Below are positions 28,236-40,716 of a stretch of DNA of 64,000 nucleotides, one piece after another (position 1 is the stretch's first letter; every line of letters starts with the position of its first letter). The stretch is from positions 5,381,501 through 5,445,500 of the forward strand of contig NC_061781.1 in NCBI RefSeq assembly GCF_022458985.1, given 5' to 3'. The notes beneath the pieces were generated by a model that saw only the letters and a program-made list of their open reading frames with translations, ran no database searches and was not told the DNA's origin. Source of the stretch: Mugil cephalus (taxonomy: Eukaryota; Chordata; Actinopteri; Mugiliformes; Mugilidae). The position numbers and the translations under genes are program-made.

Positions 28236-30391
28236 TCACCAGGCTGTTTTGGGGTTTGCTTTATAGAGACCATAGTCTTCTTTCCTGAAGAAGGCCAGTT
28301 CTGTTTCGTTAGCTGAAAGGACAAACACAAACATGTTAAAAGTCTGATAACTCACAGCAGCACATAAATACTGTACAGATTATTTACCTGGAAACTCTTT
28401 ATTTTTGGACTTATACAAAGACATTTGCAGACAGACTGACAACCCACAGTTCTTACACGTAGTATTTTCACATCTCACAGATATTTATCAACTTCAGTAA
28501 TCATACTGGGTTCATTAATCCAAACCTACATGGAGGATACATAAAGGATCTCTTCACAAAACCACAGGTCTACTAATCATCGCCACACTAAAGCTATTTG
28601 CATATTGATCATTTCTAAATTAGTATTTCTATCATATCTCAATATTATAATTCAGAAATGTATCCAATAACTATCTCAGACCTTGGCCAACCCCAACACC
28701 TCCACAGGTGGGTGGTGGCTCAACACATCGCTCCTGGCAGAACAAGATTTCAACAACATCCATTCTAAAGAGGGAGAAAAAAATCCTCCTCAGTTCAAAG
28801 AGAAAAAGATTGAACTATATGCTACTAAAATGGTATATGTCTAGCTAATCGCTAGACAAAAACTTTGTTGACTGTTACAATCAGATAACATATCCAGCAC
28901 TGAAGACATCGACGCTTTCCAAAACTATCTTAAGAACAAGTTACTGCATTAGATCAGCCTATAACCTCTGAAGAACTAAGGAATGCCTTCTTCTCCATGT
29001 CTAAAAATTCCCCGGCCCAAATGACTACCCGACTGAGTTCTATAACACTGCTGGCAACTCATATATCTTCTTTTTATCAGAATGGTGAATGAAATCAAAT
29101 CATCAGGAACCATACCCACGCACATAAACACAGCCCTCATCTCATTTTTACTTACCAACGCCAGCAGCGCTAAGGGTCTGGCCATTGTGTAGAATCAGCT
29201 TTTCATCATCATCTAAGCTCATGACCAACTCGTTAGTCTGAAAAAACAAACACATACTAGTAAACAGTGTCATCTTTTATTTCAGACAATGTTAATAGTA
29301 GTGGTAATTTCTTTTAATTCACATCCAAAGTGCTTAATGCCACAATTACATCATATCAATACATCAAGTTGTTGTCCTGAATGAAATTATCCTGATTCTG
29401 AGCTTTGTTTGAGCTTAGCTGGACAAATGACTAAAATCTCCTCTTCTTTGTGTGGTTATCTCCTGGAAGATGCGTTCACACTGGCTCCAATCTCAATCGG
29501 GTCTTCAATGAAAGGGCACTTTATCATTTCCTCAACAGCTGATTGGCCGGTGTGTGGAGCCTTTTATTGGATTCAGATAAATCCTGAAAGTTACCCTGGC
29601 CCGAAGCAGGTTAGTGGTTCTGAGTAAGTAACCATGGTAACATATCTCGATAAGAATGAAGCCAGGTTCGCGATACCAGAAACCCAGGGTTAACCCTGAA
29701 GTTACCTCGCTAAGTCTGTAACCCTGCTTCGTGACACAGGCCTCAGGTCTCATATGCAGCAAAAACAAACCCAATTGAAAACATTACCATGTGTAATGAA
29801 TGGGATAAGTGCCTGCTGTGTTTCTTCATCTCCAACATGACGTTCGGGACTAGCGTGAATTCTGATTTTTTGATTAATTTTTGTGCAAAAGTGTAGGAAA
29901 TACTGAAAGATGCAAATAATTTTAGGTGGCACTGTATATTGTGGTTATATTTAATTTCGATTTCCATACTTTCAACAAAACACATTATTGACATGTGCAG
30001 GTTCTTTTGTTAATTTATGATATTTGTAAAACTATGAATGACTTTAACTTTACCCACATTGTTGCTATGACACCATTCAAAAGCATCACAAGTCATTAGC
30101 CTTCCTTAGCATTTTCCTACTAAATTAAAAGCTGCATACCAGAAGACACTTTTTAATCTCTGATTCTTAAACTGAGACGCTTGGGGACACCTTCCTACAC
30201 ACACGACATGTTTCTAACCCTGCAATGTCACATTTCAGATAGATACCTTTGCTCTATGAGCTTGGTGGATAATCTTCATTGTGTCTGAAAATATAAGAAT
30301 ATGGAATCAAATGGATGCAGATCATGTCAAGCATAAATACAATAAGCATGTTTCTGGAAAGGAGGAGGAAGTCCTGGTCTTGTTGCCACAT
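28236..30391 (-). pseudogene. c2orf76: C2orf76 homologue copy B lacking exon 1
   Basis: Exons 2-5 correspond to 30341-30391, 30247-30284, 29156-29237 and 28236-28312. They keep their reading frames and the YKANPKTAW end. Exon 1 and the upstream region are gone: sequence matching copy A up to about 3,763 jumps directly to sequence matching about 4,286. The intron between exons 2 and 3 has shrunk from 489 to 56 nt, and its donor changed from GTATGT to GTATTT. The splice-spanning Asp codon would become Tyr. Without its own start or promoter this is most likely a pseudogene. It lies just downstream of itgb2-B, which has lost its terminal exon. Confidence 0.85.
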
Positions 30392-30748
30392 CTGGAAGAA
30401 ATTAAGATATGTCAGCACCAGACTTGCTGAGGTAAACACCGGTTTCTCGATGAATAACTGAGGATCATGAACACCAATGGTATACAGATTCCTTTAAAGC
30501 GTCTTTGGAGAATGAAAAATAAACCACAAAAACGGCAACAGTATTCAGTTATATTTAAATATTCTATTTGTACATGACTTGTTTATATATATATGAGTAT
30601 TCTGTGTAATAATATAGAAACAATAAGTAATAATAGTAAAGTATATAATAATTTATAGTAATAATATAGAAACTATATTTCACAGCTCTGTATATTTTCA
30701 TTAACTTCGCGTTGGAGTGATGGAAAACATTAAACTCCAGTGTTGTAT

Positions 30749-30961
30749 CTAAACTTGACTCTGTCTGTTATTCAAGAGGCCAGATAATGAAGCAGCTCTA
30801 TGCTTAATCTTCCTCAGTGACTGAATGAAATGATCTGTCTCTATACTGAACTTGGTGCAATGAAGTTTTACATGCTCAACTGTTTCTGATAGGTTGCAGT
30901 GTGCACTTTCCTGTTGGGTGTTCCTGGTGACTCTTATACAAAGAGCATCATTTAGGCCCAC
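30749..30961 (-). mobile_element. LINE fragment (C-terminal ORF scrap)
   Basis: A minus-strand frame contains CNLSETVEHVKLHC, the Cys-His pattern found near the C-terminus of LINE proteins. It is cut at both ends. The unit A counterpart near 4,288-4,450 is shorter. Confidence 0.5.
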
Positions 30962-31293
30962 ATGACCGATTCTAAGTAGGAGTTGAACAACTTTTTAAAG
31001 CTGACTAACATGAAGTCAAAGTGCAGTCGACATATGATTTGAGTACATTTGGTCTTGAAGTCAGTTTATTTCAAGATTTCACATCAGTAGGAAGACTCTC
31101 AACACAATACACAGTCTAAGTGGTGCTCAGTATTGTGATGTCAGTATATCATCCACAACTATTATTGTTGTATCACATACAAGGTGATGTAACCCTCAGA
31201 CATAGTCATCAAACACTGATCAGTCACAACTTTAAAACCATTGACGACCCAGGGTTCAGACCAGGAAGTATAGTTTCAGTCTTACACACTTCT

Positions 31294-34200
31294 CTACTGT
31301 TTCTCTCGGTCTGTCTCACACCTCAATTCCTCCATCTGCATAGATATTGTTCTTCTGTACACTTCCCTTGGACATTTGGATTTCTTCTTTTCATTCTCAA
31401 ATATCTTGTACTCTTTATTCATGTAGTTAACCAATATGAAGAACGCCACCGTCAGAATGCCAATGAAAACCACCCCTGCAGCGGAGCCTCCGATAATCGC
31501 TGCAACATGGGGTGGATCTGGACATTCTGTGGGAGGTAAAAACAACAGAAGGTTTCACATGATTCCAACATCATGAACGTGAAAGAAAAAGGTTAGTATG
31601 TTAATGTCCAATACTTTTGATTTGTGACACATATAATGAAGTTCTAACACGGTGCTGTGATCTTATATAAAGAGTTTGCCAAGTCTGAATTTTCTGTTAT
31701 TTCATTAGCAGCTTACCTCTCTGTTCCAAAACTTCAGCTCTGTAGTTATCTTCTCCAACCAACTGGTCCAGCTTAAATTTGATCCAGCATCCCTCACTGT
31801 CCTTCCGCTGACACTCCTTGGTTGTTAAGGTGAATTGGTCTACCTTCTTTACCTTGGTATTCCTACACTCTGTGCTACAGTTTTTTTCAAAGGGACCGGA
31901 GCCAAAGCCGAGACATTCAATGCAATTCCTGAAAACAAAGTTAAATGAGGTAGTTTAGAGTTCTCATTATAAGTCTGCAGTGGAGATACTTTATTTATTT
32001 ATGTATTTGTGAATTTTTGAATCAAACTATAAATAACAATTTGAAAGTGACAGCAGAATGAATGCGTTAACTTACAGCTTGGTCTGACATGGGTCTGGGC
32101 AGCCGAGACATGTCTTGCAGAGTGGAGGCTGGTATCCCTCTTTACATTCACAGCGGTTACACACACAGGACCCTCTGCCATAACACACTGTGTTGTCTGA
32201 GGTACGACAGGCCTCATCAGACTTTTTGCATTGACAGGCACTGCCCTCAAAGCCAGAGTAACAGTCGCATGTTCCACATTTGCAATCACCATTTCCTACA
32301 AGTAATGAGAAACAGAGAGGAAAGTCACTGAGTCATGAAAGAATTTCTATCCCATATATCCTGTAGTTTCTCTGTGGAGTGGTTGTGTCTAAATATCCAC
32401 AAGGACCCACTCAGTCCATGAATAGAAGAGCCAGCAGATCAGGCAGCCCAAGAGCTCCAGGGTCAGACTGACCATATACAGTACTGTGGAAATGTTTTAG
32501 GGGAAAAATGCTGTAAAGTAAGAATACTTTAAAAAATATACAAAAGTGACTGTTTATTTTTATTAATTGACAAAATGCAAAGAAAACTAAAGACAAATCT
32601 TCACTTCACTTTGCATCACCAAAATGTTCTCAACTAAAATTAGTTCAGGTGATTGTGAAGGCCAGCTATTCTGATGCAGCACTCTATCACTCTCCTTCTC
32701 AGTCTTCTCAATAACCCTTACAAAGCCTGGAGCTGTTGAAAAATAAATGACGGTCCCACTAAGCAGAAACCAGATGGTATGGCTTGTTGCTGCAGGATGG
32801 TGTGGTAGCCATGCTGCTCAAGTGTTTCTTGCATTTTTAATAAATCACCAACACTCAAAGCACCTTCACACCATCACACCTCATCAACCCATGTAAAAAC
32901 CCTCCTCTCATTTTGTCTGCCTCACAAAAATTATAATCTTAATTGGGTTTCTTGGCCCAAGCAATTTTCTTCTTTGAAACTTTTTCTAAATCCTCTATTT
33001 ATTTCTTTTTTTTTACAGTGGTTACTTTGGTGTGTTGTTGTTTTTTTCACTTTAGTTGTGTGTTCAGTGGGGTTTAAGGTTGTTTAGTTTGTTTGTGTGT
33101 TTTGTGCCAGCCAGATTCCAGTGTTCCTCCATTTATCTCAGGAGCTATCGAGGCACAAAACAATCCTGTCTGGATGTAAGTCTCCACTACTTAAACATGT
33201 TGTCTCCCATCGGAGACAACTATTCATGGTGCTTAACAACCATGGAGGGAACTTAACATCTGTTTTAGTGTGCGTGTGGCAGACTATGACTATATGTTGT
33301 TTCTAACATGTGAATGTGGAGGAGTGTGGTGTGGAGAATAAGACTGGTAGAGTGAATGTGTCTGGTGAGGTTGAAGTGGTAGTGGAGATGGAGGAGGGGT
33401 TCTCAGAGAGAGTAGCTGGGGAGAAGAGGCATAGTGCTGGTGATGGTGAGGCCAAAGTCAAATCGAGAAGAAAGACTTTAAAACAGGTTACAGACAAACT
33501 CTATCTGTGATAGCAATGACAGTGAAGGAAACATGTCAGAATGTAGTGATGTCTCCCTGTCACAGGCACCAGAGGAGGGAAAAATATACCCAGCTGCTAG
33601 CTTCGAAATGTTTCTACAACAGACAAAGGGTCTGAGAGGCATTAAAAGTGAAAAGGTGAGAGACTGTGGCTCATCTGATCATGTGTTTATAAGGGGTGAT
33701 TTTAACTGCACAGAGAATGTGGCGTTAGACCGTAACCATGCAGAGCACTTAGCATCCCAGCAGGCTTTAAAGCAGCTGGTCTCCTCCTGTGGCCTGGTGG
33801 ATGTATGGAGGAGGGTGCACACAGGCTCTAGACAGTACTCCTGCTTTGATGAAGGTGTCTCGCTCAAGGACACTTCGGCATATGGCACATTCTGGGGATC
33901 GATTTTATTGTTTTGAGCATCAGTTTAATGTTTTCAAATCATGCACAATTTTCCCAGTAGGTTTCTCTGATCATTCGCTGGTTTTAAGTGTTTTCTAGAA
34001 CAGTTTTCATTGGGTGCAGATGTTCTGAGGTATCTGACTGGACCTCCTGAGTTCGTGTGAAGGGAGATGGCTAATTGTATATTCGGGCGTGTAGGGAGCT
34101 TGGGCCTGGGTGCTGCTCTGTTTTTAACAGATTTTAACAGGTTTAAAGTTACAAGGGCTTCCAGAGTTCTTTCAGAGTGTTTTTAAATCCTGTGCACTAT

Positions 34201-37200
34201 TCAACTGGGAATAGTCACAGAACAGGACGTATCTGCACTGGGTGCTGTTGCAGCCACTGCTCTGTGGTGCTGCGACACCACACCTGGACTTAAGGGGGCG
34301 CTACTTTACATGGACACAGTGACCCTCAAACATGTGGTAGAAGTGGCAGGGCCAGACGTTTGCAATGTCCAGTTGACTTGTGCTCTGCTGGGGCTGTGGT
34401 CCGCCAGGCTCACCCAGAGAACCCTGGACCTGTGGAGGCGGAGACTGTCCCCAGCAGAAGGGAGACTACTGAAAATCTACGCTGAAGGATGACTGCAGCC
34501 AGACACCACGGACCCTTTCCCTGACCTCACCCTCAACCTGGAGCTGGCTGACTGCAGTGGTCCTCTCTTGACTTTCACATCTCTGAACCTCCATGCTGCC
34601 AACAAAAGGAATCTCTACAAATGTTGCGTAAAGACCATTATCAGGCAGAGGCTATCCGGAAGACCCAGCAGTAGGTGGACGGAGAAGCTGGTAGGACGCC
34701 TCCCCCAGTGGATAACATTATATAAACCTCCTATGAAAAAAAGAACTGGCGACCTCCAGTGGAGGGTGGTACATGGAGCTATAGCTTGTGATGCGTTCCT
34801 ATCTGTAATCAACCCGGCGGTGGTAAACAACTGCCCCTTCTGTAAACTGTCAGAATCATTTTATCATGTTTTTACAGACTGCAGAAGACTCACTGACTTA
34901 TTTGCAAATGAAACAAAAAACAAATGTTTTTAATCACTGTTTTCTCACTGTTGCTTGTTATCGCAACTTTTTAATCAGTGAAGCAAAACTAGTGATATAC
35001 CTGACAAGAAGAGACAAATCACAAGGCAAACCATATTTAGACACTGAGATTGTATGGAAATATAACATTAGAGCCAGACTAAAGCTTGAGTTTAGCTTCC
35101 ACAAGGCTACAGGAAATCTGGACAGTTTTCTACAGCTGTGGGGACACTAGTGTCCTGTGGGGACACTACAGTGTAGAGTAATTCTACAGCAGAGGTCACT
35201 CTGAGGCTTCATAATCTGGGGTGGTCCTCATGAGAGACAGTTTCATCATAGCATTTAACAGATTTCTGGACTGACTGATGTTCATGTTTTAAAGTAGTAA
35301 TGGACTGTGGTTTCTTTACTTAGTTGACTTGCATTTGCCATAACATGGATTAGAACAACAGTCAAAAGGGCTACGTCCTTTAGAGAAGCATCTAAAACAT
35401 AAAACATACTAGACACGTTTTTCATTTTTCTTCGTTTTGTCCCATGTATGTTCCTTCAGAATTTCTACATCTTCAGTATGGAGTCAAGTCAAGTCACAGT
35501 TTATTTATAGAGCACATTTAAAACAACCTCAGTCGACCAAAGTGCTGTACAGTTGCAGAAGCACAATATAGTTAATCATAAACATTACAACAAACAACTT
35601 GACTTGACAACTTCTTATCAAACATTAAGTTATCCAAGTTATTATTTTGTGCAGTAACAAATCCTGAAAGCCTCATGACCTTGGCTTTGGCCTATTAGAT
35701 AAGAAAGAACAATGTCTTTGGTAAGAAATGCTTTAAAATGATGAAAATTATTTTCAAAAAGAACGCTGTATCAGAAAATTATGCAACCATACCTCCACAT
35801 TGCTTATTCTGGAACGTTTCACACTGGTCATTGTCACACTCGCAGAATTCACCATAGAAGCTGCTTCCACTCTCCGTGTTGTGGCACTGGCACCTGCCAC
35901 ATACACAGTCCCCTCGACCCTCACACTCCGTGCCGTTATTTCTCTGGCAGGAAGCTCGCAGAGAGCTTTCGTCTTTATCACCAATGGAGCATTCACAGAA
36001 CTGACCAATGAAACCGGCATTGCAACTGAATAAGGACAAGTTAAAAAAAAATGGTTTGTTAGATCACTCTCTGTGAGCTACATCTTCTAATAGAATGTAC
36101 AATCATATTTTTCAGTCATCCACACACCCTTTGAAGACTCTATATTTCTCTTTGTAAACAGGAAAAACAAACTCACTTTAAAAGTGCTGGAAAGAGCTAG
36201 ACCTGCTATTCCTTCATGAATACTGAGGAATCTTATATTATTCTTTGAATATTATTCCACAGGAAAATGTAGGCTGTGAAAAGGAGGTGTCATTTTCTGC
36301 ACCACAATTACTAAAAAAAAAACTAAGTATGGACCTGTGTAACGTCATCAGCTGTTTAATTGTTCAAAATTGTATCATCTTACTATAAGGTGTAGCATTT
36401 TGAGGTTGTTCTTATATCAAACTAACAGGTTAGACTAGATAGAGAATGTAAGTCCCAAAATCCAACCTTGATGACAAATCAACTGATGTGAGTTTGTTAC
36501 AAAAATCAAATCAAAACAAGTTTGCCCTCTAATTACTATGGCTATAAGAATTCAGCAGGCCATAAGTAATACAGGACACTTACAATATGCTGATGAAATT
36601 AGTAAACAATAGAAATACTATTAACAATTAACTCCATTTTGTACAAAATAATTTCTGTAACTTATGAGCTTAATATTTTTGGTATCAGTATTTCTTACAC
36701 TACTTACACAATAAGAACTAACATTACTGTGTAGTTTTCAGGAACCCAGTGGTTGTGGACAAAGGCTTATTATATTATAAATTTATCTATTCCAAATCAA
36801 ATTTAGGCATAAATCACCATACACATACAGTCATTGAGTAGGAGGGAAATACTTACTTGCAAATACCACAGATGATGCTTCCCTTGTGACTGCAATGTTG
36901 GTGAGTTTTGTCTTCTGAGTTTTCACATAGACACTTGCAGTTGGTAGATAAAGTCACCGTCAGTGTGTCTTTAATGCCCAGTGGACTGACAGTGAAAGAC
37001 TTATCCTCTATACATGAGTCTACAGTCACAGTAACGTCAAAATATATCTGGAAAAGGGATTTCAAAATGGAGTCAGACAAGTTTTCAAGAATAAAAAACA
37101 GTATGAAAAATCCAAGGCACAATATAGAAATAATGACAATGTTTCCCCTATGTTTTAGTGCAGAAAAATACATTATGATAATGTTTACATTTGATGAATT

Positions 37201-40200
37201 ATCCTCTTACAAAACATTTCATGAACGACCTGAAAATTCTCAAGTGAAATAAATTAAATTTTGGTGCATGTTGCCATCTACAGTTCAGTTCTGGGTGCCC
37301 GATGATCTAAAACAGTCTGACAGTGGATTAATTGTGAGTAGCAGTTACTTTTATTGAAAATGTGTGATTAATCTGACCTTCTGAAGTGCCGGCTTTGGTT
37401 CATGAGCCATATGTTTGCCAGCCTTGGTCTACAACATGCACTGGAATGATTTAGAATCTTTTCTGAAGAGCTGGTGTCTGAGCTACATTATTTAGTCTGT
37501 GGTCACCAGACCTGGATCATGATATGTAGATTAACACAATAAATTAATGATTTGTTAATAACAACTGCAATTACACAAGGGCAGCAGTTAATACAATTAA
37601 GTACCTGAAACTGAAATGAATATAATAATAGCTGTGAGTGTTTTCTATACTTTATGAACAACAATGTCAACACTGACCATTTCAGCCTCATGCACATTGT
37701 TACAAACTCCTCTGCTGTCTCCTGCTGGTCCTGGATTATCACATATTGGGGTGTAGACAACTCTTACATTGTCAGGAAGACTGTCATGAGTCACGGTTAC
37801 TTTAGAGGACAAACTCTGCCATAAAAATCAGTAAGAAATAATGTATTAATCACAATTCAGATTTCAAAGATGCAAGTGCCTTCAGATCGAGAAAGGTGGC
37901 AAACTGATGCACCATGAAAGGCCAACTTACATTGTAGGCTCTCTCAATCAACTGAATAACATTTCTGGAATCTGATGACAGGACTCCCACTTCAGATTTT
38001 GGAATAATTTTGGAGAGTTCCTGGGAAAAAACATGGAAACAAAATATGAATCTGAATCTTAATGTAATGTTTCCTTTGTAATTTGTACCAAAATGAATGG
38101 ATTTCATTTACCTTATACACACTCTCCACATTTTCTGTCACTGCAAATATTGGCTGAATATTGTGCTTTTCCAACGCCGCAGTAAGTTGTCCAACAGATG
38201 GGTAGTCCTGCAAATAATGATCAGTAAAATCTTTCAAACATTGCCGACACCGCTTATATAATGAGGAGAAAAAATTAATCTATCATGATTCCACACATAC
38301 CATCTCACTGCTCTTGACATAAAGATCATTTTCCATATGACACTGTTCATCGTTGGGTTCCAGTATTCCGGCCAATTTTCCATCTCCAGCCATGTGGAAT
38401 CCAGCATCAGTGGTCAGCACAATAAGCCGAGTGCTGCTGTTTCTCCAACCAATTTTATCCTACACAAAAATATGCACAGAGTAATATTTTTCTGATACAA
38501 ATATTAATTGTCTCGGACTCTTTAACACAGAGAAGGACACTACATAACAGACACTATCAGTAGCACTGTAAAATCACCATCATAAGCTTGAGTGTGTCAG
38601 GACATTGGAAGAAATATTACTAACTCTCTATATATATATTAATAATATATAAGGTCAAGTTTGGATTCCTTGTCTTCCTTACAACACATATTTACACATT
38701 TATTTGTGTGGACTGGTCCTTACCCCACATACAGCAGCCTGCATCATGGCATCCAGACTCCCTTCAGGAGAGTCAAGGTTCCCAGAAATGAACTGAGCTG
38801 CCACTTCCCTTTCAAACTCCGTCTCCTCTGATGTCATACTGAGCACATGTCTGTAGCCAAAGGCAGCCTGACACTGCTGCTCATTCTTATCACATGGCTT
38901 CGCCAGTTTTTCCTTGTTGGTGTTGGTGTAAGGAAGGACTGTCTTATCAACAAAGGCACCAAATCCTGTAATTATAACAAGCTACAGCTTTACTCGTTGC
39001 TTTTATTTATAATATGTATTTGTGAAGTGTCTTACTTACTGTCACACCACAGAGCACTTTTTAATTACGTGCTCTAAACTGAAGACACTGGTGATTGTGG
39101 ATTTAACTCTCAATGTTCGACAGTAGGAAACTTTGAGAACCCTAAAGTTATTAAGTGATATGTAAAAGAAAACAAATCGTACTCTAATAACATGAACAGA
39201 TTGTTCATGTTAGCAGAGTACGATCACCACCATCTTACCTATTTGAGCATGCCGAGTGATTCTTTTCAGGGCAGCAAAAAGATCATTGCCAAGTTCTTTG
39301 ATTTTCTGCAAATCATCTTTCATGGAGTAAGAGAAGTCCATCAGGTAGTAGAGGTCCACTGGATAACCCTCAACTCTCTTAAAAGAAACACGGAAGGTTT
39401 GTGGAAGCCCTGTGAACACAGAAATGAAAGAAACTCAACTAGAGTCTTTACCATCAAGTGGAACAATAGGAAAATGATTTAAATTCAGTGTGATAATTGT
39501 CAATTAAAACCAGACAGATTAAACTAATAGAGAATATTAAAAACCTTTGATTATTTGATTTTTACAAAATATCAGTGTTTTCCCCCAAATGCAGAGACTG
39601 GCAGTGACATGGAAACAAACACAGTCTGCAGATCAAAGTTTAACATTAACTGATTTCACAAACCCGGACGCAGCTGCAGGTTAATTTTCTGAGGACTCAT
39701 CTGGACTGGTTCTTCATTCTCAAAAGACGTAGACAGAGAATCATTCTTGGTAATGTCTTGAGAGTTCACAGGAGAGATGATTTCTTCATCGTCGCAGCCC
39801 TTTTGTCTCAACTGGTCTTTGGTGTCACAGCGCACTGCTTCCTGCTCTCCTGGTTTGGTGAAATTCTGCAATAAATAAAGACAACAACAGAGCATTATTC
39901 AAGCTAAATATATGATGTGCTTTTAACATCTTGCCGTGTGTTCAAGCAACACAGCTCAAGAAACATCAGCAGAACTACATGTAAAATAAAGTAGTTTGTA
40001 TAAAGATGGAACAGCTCCTCTAAAGTGAAGCCAAAGTAAGTAGAGCTTCTCCTGCTGACAGGCTGCTGTGTGGGTCATAAGCTCCATATTAGTGGATGGG
40101 ACTTGGCCCAAAGTAAAACCTTAAAATATACATCAACATTTTTTTTTCAAGGAGGTTTCTGTCATTTTAGGTAGTTAGTATAATACTGGTGCACGTTCAA

Positions 40201-40685
40201 GTTTCAAGATGAATTTTCTTTAGTTATTTGACATTATAGAAACAGTATGTGACATCATCATCATCCTGTAAGACCATGAGAGTTGAAAAAAATAAATGGG
40301 CACAGCGTACAATCCAATATTTCTAGTAGTGTAGGTTGAGCAGAGCACAGTATTAATTAAACATATTAAACAAAAACATCTGGAGGAAGTGTGGTCAGGT
40401 CATCAATATCCCAGCTCCCTGTCACATGCATGACCGCATTGTCCACGTCAATGCTATGATTGAAACACCGCAGTCAGAGGCAGTTATGTGCATGAGCAAT
40501 GTGGACAGCATCTTTTAAGGGGCAACACGAGTAGCACGAGGTCCCAGGCAGGGCCCAACCCTGGCGTCCTTTTGGCAACTCTCGATGCAAGGATGAGCAG
40601 AGAGTTGACCTGTCTGTCACCAGGGGACCAATCCTACCAACCACCACTCAAAGTATTGCTGGGAGCCAAACTGAGAGTAGCTACA

Positions 40686-40716
<31 letters not shown>

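Noticed and set aside
31120..31539. 139-aa plus-strand frame
   Set aside because: Antisense to the last itgb2-B exon; no family resemblance.
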